Source of the DNA: CBDCFV01 sp965216425
GTDB lineage: Bacteria; Chloroflexota; Dehalococcoidia; Lucifugimonadales; UBA3495
Reading direction: 5' to 3'
Assembly (NCBI GenBank): GCA_965216425.1
Contig: CBDCFV010000007.1
Span: 1-64,000 of the forward strand
Length of the DNA: 64,000 nt
The position numbers were made by a program, and so were the translations under genes. Numbering within the stretch: position 1 is the first letter of the stretch; every line of letters begins with the position of its first letter. The notes under the pieces are model-generated. The model saw nothing but the letters and a program-made list of their open reading frames with translations, ran no database searches and had not been told where the DNA came from. This document shows, piece after piece, positions 1 through 9,516 of the stretch.

Positions 1-222
1 AGGTCCGCCTCTACCAGCGCGGTCAGGACGGTGTGGGGGAGGGGGGCCCAGCTGGGGCCCGTGTGGCAGGACGGGATAAGGTACTGGGTGGATACGCCCG
101 GGGACGGGCGAGCACTGGCCACCGACGAGCAACTGACCCCACAGGATTCCAGTTTCGACTGACAGGTGTGGAACCCCTCCACCGGCCGGGACCAAGAGTT
201 CCAGACCGAGAGAGACTTCTAA
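1..222 (+). pseudogene. C-terminal gene remnant with in-frame stop
   Basis: Frame 1 is open from the left edge, stops at TGA 160-162, then continues with protein-like sequence to TAA 220-222. The stretch reads ...RYWVDTPGDGRALATDE before the stop and VWNPSTGRDQEFQTERDF after it. This suggests the tail of a gene with a nonsense change. I do not recognise the family. The alternative is chance open sequence. Confidence 0.3.
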
Positions 223-365
223 CCATGCAGCCGCAAATTTCCCAGCCCAAAAACCTCGTAGTCGCTCATTTCGTAGCCCCTGATTGTTGCCGTGGCATCA
301 TTGATATACTATCTGCTGGAATGTCTATTTTGATCCCTGTGGGGGTAAATCTTGGAGCTGTTGGC

Positions 366-1695
366 GTGCACATAGCTAAAGTCGACATCGAGGGAGTGCC
401 ACCTCTCGAAGGAGAGGTTATCTTCGATTGTGATGAACGAGTCAATTTGTTCATAGGTCCAAACTCCTCCGGTAAGAGCACAGTTTTGAGGGCAATAAAT
501 GGGCTGAACTTGTCTGTGTTCGACTGGACCGGTGACCATTACGCGATCAGTTTGCCCAACGTCACGAACGATCGGAAGATGGGATATTGTTTTTTGTGGC
601 CAAGCGACGATTGGCCAAGAGGCGACCGTGGGGACATCATCGACAATGCGATGCCTGTCGTTTACATTCCGGCAACACGCGTGAATCTTCCTGGTCGGGA
701 CTTCTTCAGCAAGAACCAAATACTCGATAGCGAGGATGACGACGGAAGTTCCTCCCCTTTGGATGCGCTGTTCGCCACTGATTCCGGATTTTTTACGGCC
801 GATTCGTGGAATTAGCGATAAATCAGCTTCGCGATGAAATGTCTCCTTATCCCCCCTCACCTGAAAATAGGACCATCGGCTGGACCTGTCTGGTATGAAT
901 ATCAACCGCGATAGGCAGAGCCAACTCAGAAAAGCCTTGGAGGTTGGGCATTCCTGCGCTAAGAGCGTTTGTCTGGAAGTGATTTATGACAACAGCCCAC
1001 ATAGCTATGTCGAAAGTAATGACGGTGACGAAAAGCTTGTGCGCTATGCCATGGGCATAGGGACCACTGACCATATTCTCGGCGAACCACTGTACGCCGG
1101 TGCCTTGAGCTCGGGAACGCAAGGCACCCTCCTGTGGATATGGGCCTTAGCACTCAAAATGGTTCACCACTACGATTGGCAGGAGGGCTGGGAAAAGCAA
1201 CCCGCCATCCTCCTCATTGACGAAATCGAGAACCACCTGCACCCCACTTGGCAGCGCCGCGTCATCCCCGCCCTTCTGGACCACTTCCCTGGCCTGCAAA
1301 TCTTCGCCACAACTCACTCGCCCTTTGTCGTCGCGGGCTGCGAAGCCGGTCAAGTGCACCTGCTGAAACGCGACGAGAAAGGACACGTCACCGCCTCCAC
1401 CAACACCGAAGACATCATCGGCTGGACCGCGGACGAAATCTCACGGACGTGGATGGATGTCGATGAACCTACAGACCTCACCACAATTGAACGGTCTGAC
1501 CGCTTGCGGCAACTACGGCAAAAGGAAACTCTGACGGCTGAAGAAGAATCTGAACTGAACAACTTGCGCCGCCAGGTCAACGAGTCCCTGCTTTCAAGAG
1601 GGAGCCCTATGGAAGCCCAGAGGGAACGGTACGCAGACTTGATGCAACGTTTCCTGCAAACCCGGCAGTCCGACTTGAATCAGGACGGAGGGTAG
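366..1695 (+). pseudogene. ptuA: Septu-like ATPase (PtuA type), broken by two frameshifts
   Basis: This is an ABC/OLD-like ATPase of the kind paired with an HNH nuclease in Septu anti-phage systems. From a likely GTG start at 366 (GGAG at 354-357) the Walker A motif GPNSSGKST falls at residues 31-39. An ABC-signature-like LSSGTQG, Walker B with ILLIDEIENHLHP, and the switch motif ATTHSP follow in the second half. The frame moves from 3 to 2 at a run of six T (789-794) and from 2 to 1 between about 871 and 895. Adding one base at each place gives one protein of about 443 residues. The shifts could be real decay or homopolymer errors. It ends 5 bp before the HNH gene, so the two form an operon. 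ATG 321 and 225 are alternative starts. Confidence 0.7.
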
Positions 1696-1700
1696 TCGGG

Positions 1701-2447
1701 TTGCGATGGATTGACCGAGGGCCGGAACCTGACGGAGTTGCTGGACTCGCCAAACAATACACCCAAGGTTGGGTGGGTTATTACGACGGCAAAGACTCGG
1801 TCGGACGGCCCACCTTGCCAGAACCGGAGGATCACGAGTGGAGTTACTTTAGAGAAACCTTGGGAAAACGGAGTAACAGGAATTGTTCGTACTGCGAGCG
1901 GCAGTGCAATGCAGTAGGCGGATGGGCACCCACAGTCGATCACTTCCGGCCCCGAAGCCTTTTTCCCGAATTGACTTACCAATGGTCTAATTGGATCTTT
2001 AGCTGCCGACGATGTAACGAGGATTACAAGAAGGACAAGTGGGCGAGTTCCGGATATGTTAATCCTTGTGACAGCCAATTAGTGGAACGTCCGGAATGCT
2101 ATTTCGATTACGATGAAAGCACAGGGGACGTTGTCCCAAAACATGGAATCTCTGGGACTGCACGTCAACGAGCATTGGATACTATTGATGCCTTGGGTCT
2201 GTCTAAGAGAGATTTGGTGAATCCCCGCTTTTCTTCAATTCGGAAATTCAAGGAGGGGTTCGCGGAAAGTCTCACAGAATTGTCCATTGCCGAACGTCAA
2301 GGCTTCGTTGAGACGTTCCTTAAAATGCATCACGAGGACAGAGTGGATTTCTTGGTCTACGAGGCCTCCGAAAATGGCGAATCAATCGAATATCCCGGCC
2401 TCAAGGCAATGGTCGCCGAGAAGTTACTCCGAGACAATAGCTTCTAA
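1701..2447 (+). CDS. ptuB: HNH endonuclease, Septu partner (PtuB type)
   Basis: 248 residues. The core is a zinc-bound HNH nuclease: NCSYCERQC, then VDHFRPRS (the catalytic H), then WSNWIFSCRRCNEDYKKDKW with a second CxxC. In Septu the HNH subunit is thought to cut nucleic acid once the ATPase senses infection. The start is TTG 1701, preceded by CGGAGGG at 1686-1692 and only 5 bp after the ATPase stop. The stop codon TAA 2445-2447 is made from a TA target plus the first base of MITE-A, inside a split CTAG. The last residues could therefore be shortened relative to the ancestor, although the original CTAG would also give a TAG stop. Confidence 0.75.
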   Translation: MRWIDRGPEPDGVAGLAKQYTQGWVGYYDGKDSVGRPTLPEPEDHEWSYFRETLGKRSNRNCSYCERQCNAVGGWAPTVDHFRPRSLFPELTYQWSNWIFSCRRCNEDYKKDKWASSGYVNPCDSQLVERPECYFDYDESTGDVVPKHGISGTARQRALDTIDALGLSKRDLVNPRFSSIRKFKEGFAESLTELSIAERQGFVETFLKMHHEDRVDFLVYEASENGESIEYPGLKAMVAEKLLRDNSF

Positions 2448-2592
2448 ACTAAAGCCAAGGTGAAATCTACATTCGGGGGTGATGCAGGACAGGTTAAGTT
2501 TCTCGGCTAACCTCACCCGCCCACACAGACAATATGGTCCCCTGCGCCCACTGACACTCCCGCAAAATGCACATTCCACCTTGGCTTCGGTT
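2447..2592. mobile_element. MITE-A copy 1 (IS630-I derivative)
   Basis: 146 bp with inverted ends AACTAAAGCCAAGGTG / CACCTTGGCTTCGGTT, flanked by TA (2445-2446, 2593-2594). The ends match IS630-I at 5553-6783. It carries no coding capacity. It sits inside the left CTAG of MITE-B. Confidence 0.8.
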
Positions 2593-2595
2593 TAG

Positions 2596-2740
2596 TATTA
2601 CAACGACGGATTGCTGAATAAGATGACTGACGGCTCTTGTCCAGCTACGAAACAGCGATCGTGGAAGGATCGCAGCGGCACTGTGGCAGGTCCAATTTCC
2701 TCGCAGGAATTACCTTGCCAGTTAAACCGTCGTTGTAATA
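2596..2740. mobile_element. MITE-B copy 1 (IS701 derivative)
   Basis: 145 bp with ends TATTACAACGACGG / CCGTCGTTGTAATA, as at the ends of the IS701 elements. Its CTAG flanks are both split by other elements: c2444 with g2595 around MITE-A, and c2741 with g2873 around MITE-C. It is very similar to 15881-16024. Confidence 0.8.
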
Positions 2741-2743
2741 CTA

Positions 2744-2870
2744 GTACCGTTTCCAGGTAGATTTGTTGATACTGGAAAGCTGCCTCTAACTCTGGACTCC
2801 TGCTTGCGCGGGAATGACTAACAGGTGAAACAAATATCCGGTATAAGGCATATTCAAGTGGAAACGGTAC
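2744..2870. mobile_element. MITE-C copy 1 (IS630-II derivative)
   Basis: 127 bp with inverted ends GTACCGTTTCCA / TGGAAACGGTAC and TA on both sides (2742-2743, 2871-2872), lying inside the right CTAG of MITE-B. A second copy lies in opposite orientation at 8068-8198. Confidence 0.8.
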
Positions 2871-3042
2871 TAGTATTACAACCACGGTTCACGGAGGGAT
2901 GGCCGGTGGCACGTGAACGGCAGTGCGGCGCTTCTCGTGGGAGCACTTGGCACACTAGTAGCCGGGCATCGTTGAACTGATGGGTGGAGGGGTACCATAA
3001 TGCCAGTGGCCAAGGAGAAATTTGGGGCGTGGGGTGTGGATG

Positions 3043-4201
3043 ATGGTGAAGAGGTACAGGATACGGCTGGCGGAGGAGGAGCAACAGGAGCTAATGGCGT
3101 TGGTGTCCAGGGGGGCGGGCGACAGCCTATAAACAGACTCACGCCCGCATCCTGCTGCTTTGCGACGAGAACCAGGCCGACGGTGGCATGAAGGACGAGG
3201 AGATTGCTCAGGCCCTGAAGGTGGGTACCGCCACGGTGGAGCGGGTGCGCCGCCGCTGCGTGGAGGAGGGCTTGGAAGCAGCCCTGGGACGCCGGCAACA
3301 GCTCAACCGGCGGCGGAAGCTGGATGGTTTGGGTGAGGCCCACCTGATTGCCTTGGCCTGCGGAGAACCGCCGGAGGGCCGGGCCGGTTGGACGCTGCAA
3401 CTGCTGGCGGACCGGCTGGTGGAATGCGAGATAGTGGAGAGCATCAGCACTGAAACGGTACGTCAAACGCTGAAAAAAACGAACTCAAGCCTTGGCTGAA
3501 AGAGTGCTGGTGCATCCCGCCGCAAGGCAGCGCCGAGTTTGTCTGTGCGATGGAAGACGTGCTGGAAGTCTATCAGCGCCGGTATGGGGACAACGAAGTT
3601 CTGGTCTGCCTGGACGAGACCAGCAAGCAACAGAGCCTGCCCTCGGCCACGACCGGGGGTGAAAGAGACGCGCCGGCCGCGCCCGGCCCGGCCTGGGGCG
3701 GCGGGCTCCTACGATTACGAATACGAGCGCAACGGGGTGAGCAACCTTTTCATGTTGTTCGCTCCGCTGGAAGGGTGGTGCCGGGTGGAAGTGACGGACC
3801 GGCGCACGAAAGCCGATTGGGCCCGGGTGGTCAAGCAACTGGTGGACGAGGACTACCCGCACAAGGAGCGTATTGTGCTGGTGATGGACAACTTGAACAC
3901 CCACCACCCGTCCTCGCTGTACGAGTAATTTGAACCTGCCGAAGCGCGGCGCATCGCCGAACGGTTGGAGATTCACTACACTCCCAAGCATGGGAGTTGG
4001 CTGGATATGGCCGAGATTGAAATCGGGGTGATGGCCCGGCAATGCCTGGACCGGCGTATTCCCGACCAAAGCGCTCTGCGGCGGGAGGTGGGAGCGTGGC
4101 AGCAACAGCGCAACCGGGACGCAATACGGGTGGACTGGCGCTTCACCACCTCGGATGCCCGCATCAAACTGAAGTCTCTATACCCATCAATGCAACACTG
4201 A
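3043..4201 (+). pseudogene. IS630 family transposase, multiply broken
   Basis: This is a DDE transposase of the two-frame IS630 type. The N-terminal helix-turn-helix part begins at ATG 3043, but an extra base near 3127 breaks it before the YKQTHARI segment. The middle continues in frame 2 to 3499 and ends just after an A7 run (3473-3479), where a -1 shift leads to the catalytic part. A 25-bp palindromic insert at 3634-3658 follows ETSKQQ and shifts the frame again. TAA at 3926-3928 replaces the alanine codon in SLYEAF. The motifs CLDETS, VLVMDNLNTHH and the WLDMAEIE glutamate region are still readable. Intact relatives for comparison lie at 54156-55270 and, partly, at 59683-60870. Confidence 0.85.
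3634..3658 (+). repeat. Palindromic insert (PAL) 1
   Basis: 25 bp of GCCTGCCC-type hairpin with stem CCCTCGG/CCGGGGG. The IS630 copies at 23.6 and 60.2 kb read CAACAGGTGAAAGAGAC straight through this point, so this is an insertion. Confidence 0.85.
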
Positions 4202-4212
4202 CGGACTACTAG

Positions 4213-4417
4213 GGCGGTGGTCGATCATGCTCAACATCAGCCTGCCCGCTCGCATCGCCTCCGACTCCGGTTGAAGCGGGTTCAGCCCGGCAGCGATCAG
4301 GTCGGCGTTGATAAACGTCAGGGTGTCCGCTTCGTTCGGGAGGAATTCCATTGCGAAGGTGGTCTTTCCCGCACCGTTGGGTCCAGCAATGATGATTATC
4401 TTTTTGGAAGCGGCCAT
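4213..4417 (-). pseudogene. Zeta-toxin-like P-loop kinase, N-terminal stub
   Basis: About 68 host residues remain: KKIIIIAGPNGAGKTTFAMEF (P loop near residues 11-19), then FINADLIAAGLNP with the conserved aspartate region of zeta-toxin/AAA_33 kinases. The rest was removed at the CTAG where IS630-A inserted. The ATG at 4417 lies 3 bp after the helicase stop, so it was translationally coupled to the helicase. Zeta-family kinases phosphorylate UDP-sugars in toxin-antitoxin settings. Whether this one was a toxin is unknown. Confidence 0.7.
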
Positions 4418-4420
4418 GTT

Positions 4421-5550
4421 TTAGGATAGTCGGACATGGAACTGAGCAGGGTCCTGGCCGAATGCGGTGACCAGTCGTCCACAGAGGCGGGTGATGGCGT
4501 CCGAAGAATAGTTACACTCCATGTGCAGCCCGTTTGACAGGCGGCGACCGGAATGGAATTTGCGGCCGCTGGGGTGAACGGAGTCGCGGTTAATAAGACA
4601 GCTCGTCCTCATGTTACCGAATCCGAATGGGCACGTATTCTCCGTCAATAGTCCTTGTGACACCAACCATTCAGCGGTTTTAGCTAGTAGGTCAGCCCAA
4701 TTTTTGACGGCTATTTCCCTTCCGTCAGGTACCCGAAGAGAGGAACCATTAATTTTTCTACCCCTGACGTCCCCCAATTCGCCGAGTTGAAGGAAAGTGA
4801 CCAATTTGACCGTGTCGTCTTTAATCACCTGTCTGTCAGGCATCTCCTGACCAGGTATTGGCGGAAGCAGGCCTACTTTTGTGGCCTCGATTTCCAGAAG
4901 CTTCAGCAGGCGTGTTCTGGCATTGTTGATGATTAGCTGTTTGTCCACTGGCTGCGCTTCCAGCTTGGCCAGTTCATCCCTTTTGGCCGCAAGCTCTTGC
5001 CTCATGTCCCCTTCCCATTCGGAGTACAGGCGGTAGGTCTGTGGGCCGGGACGGGGACGTTCCCACAGCGGCAGGCTGACAACGTAGTTCTCGAATACCT
5101 CGTTGATTTTATCGTCGTCGGCCAACTCCGATTCCTCGGCGGAGACAAAGGATCGGAGTTCGTTCTTGCGCTCTTCGGCACCCCCGTCGACGCGCCGCCG
5201 CTCATCTTCCAGCAGATTCCGAAGGAACGATGAACCACCAGGCTCTAGTTCAATGGCCATAACTTCATCCTCGGGGTCCTTCAAGTCGGCCAATACCCGT
5301 AAATCATCTGTAACCGGCAACCGTCCCTGGATATGTGCGTCGTAATGGCAATAGTCGCAGACTAGGTCGTGAAGGTCTCCGCAGTGGGTTTCATAGCTCC
5401 AACGCTCGAAGGCACGCCACTTTCCACATCGCAAGCAGTCCTTGCCGAAAGGCGCATGACAGTAATTGCAGAAACGGCTGGCGGCGGGGGAAACACCGTC
5501 GCATTTCCCGCACCGAACTACCGGTGCATCTCCCGGGGGATTGTTCCCTC
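4421..5550 (-). pseudogene. SF2 helicase with zinc ribbons, 3' part
   Basis: This is the C-terminal half of the helicase that starts at 9309. It opens with cysteine pairs typical of zinc ribbons (VVRCGKC, FCNYCH, DCLRCG, VCDYCHYDAH), followed by a helical region of about 300 residues with no family I recognise. No start codon is available before the sequence meets IS630-I at 5553. Joining 5550 to 8201 with one copy of the TA gives ...WSLYPRGNNPPGDAPVV in one frame, which shows it belongs to the 8201-9309 part. The full protein would be about 748 residues. Together with the Fic, DUF1156 and SNF2 relics upstream it points to a phage-defence operon. Confidence 0.75.
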
Positions 5551-5552
5551 TA

Positions 5553-6783
5553 AACCGCCAAGGTGAAATGCGCAGACAGATAGGGTAAATTTGGGGGAAT
5601 CTAGGTTAGCTGGTCTCAGGAGTTGCGAGGGGTTGATGATGGGCGTGAGAGAGATAGACCGGTCTCTGGAACAATGGCAGATGGGAGTGAAGGACTTGCG
5701 GAGGCGGATGGTTCTGGCGCCCACGCCCCGGAGCGGGAGCGATGGTACGCCATGCTGCTGCTGGCCCAGGGTTTGACAGCAGCAGCCACGGCGGCGGCGC
5801 TGGAGCGGGACCCGCACACTATCGGACGGTGGGCCGCCGCCTTCGGCGAGGGCGGTCCCGCAGCTTTGATTTTCGAGCAGACTGGGGGTTCCCCCCCGCC
5901 CTCGACCAATCGCAGCAGGAGGAGTTGAAAGGGGTGGTGCAGCAACCGCCAGCCACGTCGGGTATCGAATTGGCCAACTGGTATTGGAAGGTGGTTCGGC
6001 AGTATGTCCTCGGAGCGCTGCGGCGTCAGCTTGAGCCGCAGCAGCTGCCTGAATTACCTGCACCGCTTGGGATTCGCCTTCAAGCGCCCCAAGAAGCGCC
6101 TGCTCAAGGCAGATGCGGAGAAGCGGGAGGCCTTCGTGGTGGAGTATGCCGCCCTGAGGGAGGAGGCTGGGCGGACCGGAGCCAGGATATTGTTCGCTGA
6201 CGAGGCCCACTTCCGGGCGGACGCCGAACTGCGGGGCAAGTGGGTGTTGAGGGGAGAGCCGGCCCTGGTGGACTCGACCAGCCCCAGGTACGGGGAGAAG
6301 GCCAGCTACTATTCGGCGGTGTGCCTGGAGACGGGCGAGGTCGATTGGATGGAACTGGATGGCAACAGCAACTCTGGAACCTCGGTTGCCTTCCTGAGGC
6401 AACTGAGGGAGAGGCATTCCGGGCCTTTGAACGTGATCTGGGACAACGCGCCGGCCCATCGTGGAGAGGCGATGCGGGAGTACCTGCGTACGCCTGGCCT
6501 GGGTATGAGGCTGGTGAACCTGCCGGGCTACAGCCCGGACCTCAACGCCGATGAGGCAATCTGGGGCTGGGCGAGAGAGGAGGCCACTGGCAATCTGTGC
6601 CTGGGAAGCAAGGAGGCGGTGGAGGAGAGGGTCGGCAAATTCCTGTCCGGTCTGACTACCCGGAAAGACGAGGTGAAACGGCGCTGCCGGACTGTCCTGC
6701 AGTCAAGGGCCGAAACATTCCTGCGAGACTCCCGGCCCGACTCCCAACACTCAGCAAATGCACATCCCACCTTGGCTTTGGTT
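5553..6783 (+). mobile_element. IS630-I
   Basis: 1231 bp with ends AACCGCCAAGGTG / CACCTTGGCTTTGGTT and TA at 5551-5552 and 6784-6785. It is parent of MITE-A and of the end remnants at 19159 and 32318. It lies at one end of the triple block inside the helicase gene. Confidence 0.85.
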
Positions 6784-6786
6784 TAG
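5623..6786 (+). pseudogene. IS630-I transposase, frameshifted
   Basis: The N-terminal helix-turn-helix part (ERERWYAMLLLAQGLTAAA onward) is in frame 1 to about 5890. The frame changes at a run of seven C within GGSPPP. The segment QQEELKGVVQQPPATSG is in frame 3, and from about 6004 the catalytic domain is back in frame 1. The DDE residues are visible: ILFADEAHF, VIWDNAPAH and SPDLNADEAIWGW. The gene runs through its own right terminal repeat, and its stop codon TAG (6784-6786) uses the TA target dinucleotide. Two shifts in homopolymer-like sequence could be decay or sequence error. Confidence 0.8.
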
Positions 6787-6840
6787 TACCGTTTCAATTT
6801 AATTCTATTGGATAGATATGTTTGAGCTTACTGCGAGCGT

Positions 6841-6866
6841 CCCCCGGTCGTGGCCGAGGGCAGGCT
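6841..6866 (-). repeat. Palindromic insert (PAL) 2
   Basis: The hairpin stem CCCCCGG/CCGAGGG has the same loop type as PAL 1. It lies at the very 3' end of the IS630-II transposase and truncates its C-terminus. Confidence 0.8.
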
Positions 6867-7427
6867 CTGGGTGGAGAACCGCCAGTCTATGATGGCGGCG
6901 GCCCCGTTGCGCTCGTGTTCGAGCGCCGCGACCTCCCGTATCAGCAACGCTTCATCGCCGACCCGGCGGTTCAAACACTGTCTGCTGAAGACGCTGAACT
7001 CGATTTCAGCCATGTTCAACCAGCTTCCGTGATTGGGTGTGTGGTGAAGCTCCAGGCGTTTGGCTATGCGGCGCGCCTCGGACGGTGCAAACGCTTCGTA
7101 GAGCGAGCCGGGCTTGTGGGTGTTGAGATTGTCCAGGACCAGCCGGACCACTGTGGCGTCAGGATAGGCCTCGTCCACCAGCCACTTCATCTGTTCAGCG
7201 AAGTCCACGGCAGTCCGGCGCCCGGTCACCTCGACGTGCCTCCACCCACCCTTCGGTTCACAGAACATGAACAGGTTCCGGGTCCCGTTTCGCTGGTACT
7301 CAGTGTCATAGCGCTCCACCCGTCCGGGGGCGGCCTCAATGGGAGGCCTCACGTCCTCGACCAACTGCTTGGAGGTCTCGTCGAAACACACCACCGGACG
7401 CTCCCGGTCATACTCTTCGTGATAAAG

Positions 7428-7451
7428 AGCCTGCCCCGTACTGGATACGGG
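7428..7451 (+). repeat. Palindromic insert (PAL) 3
   Basis: 24 bp with a CCCCGTA/TACGGGG stem. It is in frame in the IS630-II catalytic part and adds PVSSTGQA relative to the 54.6-kb copy. Confidence 0.85.
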
Positions 7452-7524
7452 GTCCAGTACGTCCTCCATCCGGGCGACGAACTCCCCGCTCAGCTTGGGG
7501 ATGCACCATTCCTTTTTCTTCCAC

Positions 7525-7549
7525 AGCCTGCCCCGTTGCAGAACGGGGG
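7525..7549 (+). repeat. Palindromic insert (PAL) 4
   Basis: CCCCGTT/AACGGGG stem, nine bases downstream (on the coding strand) of the A7 frameshift run. PAL 5 and PAL 12 sit at the same site in two other IS630 copies. Confidence 0.85.
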
Positions 7550-8067
7550 CTTGAGTTCGTTTTTTTGAGTATCTGGCGCACCGTCTCCAAGGAGATGCTC
7601 CCGGCCAACTCCATCTCCACCACCTTGTCCGCCAGCAGATGGAGCGTCCAGTTTACATGTCCTTCGGGCGGACTGCTGCACGCGACGGCAACCAGGTGCG
7701 CTTCCTGCTTGCCGTCCAACTTGCGCTCCCGGCCCGGCCGTGGCTTGTCATTGATGGCGGCATCAAGTCCTTCCTCGACGAACCGCTTCCGCACTCTGGC
7801 AACGGTAGCGGCGTTGATCAAAAGCACGCCGGCTATCTCACGGTCCCGAAGTCCTTCATCTGCTTTGAGCAGCGCCAGCGCCCGCTTCACGGTGCGGACT
7901 GACGGCTTGCCCCGGTGGGAAACCTCATTGAGACGGGTGCGTTCGGATTCAGCCAGCTTGACTTTATACTTGATGGCAGCCATGTCTGGATACTCCCCCA
8001 CAGAAAGATCATACCCAAGTATGACTGCCTTCTTATATTCTTACAAATCTATCTGGAAGTAGTACTA

Positions 8068-8198
8068 GTACCGTTTCCACTTGAATATGCCTTATATCGC
8101 ATATCTGTTTCACTTGTTAATCATTCCCACCCGCGCAACCGGGAATCCAGAGTTAGAGGCAGCTTTACCGTATCAACAAATCTATCTGGAAACGGTAC
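8068..8198. mobile_element. MITE-C copy 2
   Basis: 131 bp with ends GTACCGTTTCCA / TGGAAACGGTAC and TA at 8066-8067 and 8199-8200. It is inverted relative to copy 1 and is the outermost member of the block inside the helicase gene. Confidence 0.85.
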
Positions 8199-8200
8199 TA

Positions 8201-9309
8201 GGGTATAGTGACCACTGTCGGTTCTCGTCCGGCAGCCCGTGTATTTCTGCGTTGCCCGCCAGATCAAGGATCAGGCAGTCACCGCCGTCGGACTTGGGAC
8301 GAAGGCCGCGGCCCACCATCTGCAAGTACAAGGCCAGGCTCATCGTGGGACGGGTGAGGATCACGCAGGAAGCGTCGGGCAAGTCGAATCCCTCCGTGGC
8401 GACGGCTACGTTAACCAGTGCCCGGAGGGTCCCATGGCCGAAGGACGCGATGGCCCTGGCCCGTTCTTCCGGCGGCGTATCGCTGAGCATAACCGCGGCG
8501 GCAATTCCCGCATTTTTGAATACCGTTGTTATGTTGTGGGCATGGTTCTTGGAAATAGCGTAGATAACCGTCTGGCGTCCGGCGGCGTGGGCTTGCCAGA
8601 AGCGGAGCGCCCCCGACGTCATGACGTCGGGATGGTCACGGTTGGCCCCCAAGATGCCCGATTCGTTGAAATCACCGGTGCCGGTAACGTTGCCGCCGCG
8701 TATGATGTCCTCTGGCTGTGGCATCAACATTTGTGCCGTGCACAGCCATCCATCGGATTGCAGTTCGTGGACTTGAGGGCCACAGTGCAGTTCTCCAAAC
8801 AGATGATTGAAACCCTCAGTCTTGGACAGCCGCCAAGGAGTGGCCGTCAAGCCGAGAACTCTCCCAGGCCACTGGTCAATCGCCCGCTCCCAACCTTTTG
8901 CGGAGGCGTGATGCGCCTCGTCTATCACCAGTAGGTCGTTGCTTACATAGCTGTCCCAGATTTGCCTCTTGCTGGTGCGTCTACTGACAGTCTGTGCCAT
9001 CAATATAACTGCACCATTGGAAAGGTACGGAGCTTTATCACCCACGTGCCATTGAAGATCTTTGAGCGCCCATACTCCGGCGTCGGTTAACATCCCGCTC
9101 GTTTGCTCGGCCAACTCCGCGCGGTGAGTCAGCCAGACAGCCTTTCGGCCATCCCCCAGCATATGGGCCAGCAGCGCCCCGGCAATGTGGGTCTTGCCGC
9201 CGCCCGTGGGCAATTGCAGCATGACCCGCGCTTTGGGGGACTGCAAGGCGGATTCCGCCTGCTCCAGAAGTTCCTGTTGATAGTCGCGCAGTTCGTCCAA
9301 CGCTGGCAC
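8201..9309 (-). pseudogene. SF2 helicase, 5' part
   Basis: The start is GTG 9309. Motif I PTGGGKT (residues 34-40), DEAH (130-133), TATP (155-158) and motif VI QMVGRGLRP (330-338) give a complete SF2 ATPase core of the UvrB/Res-III type, which unwinds or translocates on nucleic acid using ATP. At residue 370 (...WSLYP) the gene runs into MITE-C. Its continuation is at 4421-5550 beyond MITE-C, IS630-II and IS630-I. Removing 5553-8200 (one TA kept) restores an open frame. As it stands the product would stop in MITE-C sequence at 8182 and lack the zinc-ribbon half. Confidence 0.85.
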
Positions 9310-9399
9310 TTGCCGAATCGATTTTATGTTATCGCACCGTTGAAATCCGATGCTATCACTGGGATGGCAGGGCGTCTATCCGGGCGATTTCAGCAAGCA

Positions 9400-9495
9400 T
9401 CCTAATTTTGTCTGAATCAGGATTTGCCGGATTTTATGATTTTCAGGATGGCTCCAATGCATCCTGCTAATCCTTCCATTCCTGATTCAGACGAT
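9400..9495. repeat. Imperfect inverted repeat, intergenic
   Basis: The arms GTCTGAATCAGGA (9410-9422) and TCCTGATTCAGAC (9480-9492) flank AT-rich sequence with further short copies of the ATCCT/AGGAT type. It resembles intergenic dyad repeats common in bacteria and sits between the helicase start and IS1182-I. Confidence 0.55.
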
Positions 9496-9516
9496 GTTAT
9501 CTCGGCTGTAACGCCT

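Larger units (their letters stand above)
2957..4209 (+). mobile_element. IS630-A, degenerate
   Basis: 1253 bp. The flanks are CTAG at 2954-2957 and 4209-4212 with imperfect inverted ends (TAGTAG...TGATGGG type), so the target duplication is TA. It inserted into the zeta-like kinase gene. The transposase is inactivated by a shift, a palindromic insert and a stop. Confidence 0.8.
6828..7983 (-). pseudogene. IS630-II transposase in two frames with three PAL inserts
   Basis: The reading starts at ATG 7983 (GGGGGAG upstream) as MAAIKYKVKLAESERTRL, with a helix-turn-helix domain, to an A7 run near 7563. There a -1 shift is expected, but PAL 4 (7525-7549) lies just downstream of it. The catalytic part continues as VCFDETSKQL, VVRLVLDNLNTH and WLNMAEIEFSV. 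PAL 3 (7428-7451) adds eight residues (PVSSTGQA) in frame after MEDVLD. PAL 2 (6841-6866) replaces the normal C-terminus after WRFSTQ. IS630-IV (54156-55270) shows the uninterrupted form. Confidence 0.8.
6786..8065 (-). mobile_element. IS630-II
   Basis: 1280 bp with ends GTACCGTTTCA... and ...GGAAGTAGTAC and TA at 6784-6785 and 8066-8067. It inserted at the border of IS630-I and is related to MITE-C. Its transposase carries three PAL inserts. Confidence 0.8.

Noticed and set aside
366..2447. Retron with ATPase/HNH effectors
   Set aside because: There is no reverse transcriptase or msr-like region beside the pair, so plain Septu fits better.
2874..2953. A fourth MITE-B-like end (TATTACAACCACGG)
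   Set aside because: Only about 14 bp resemble the repeat and no opposite end is found before IS630-A.
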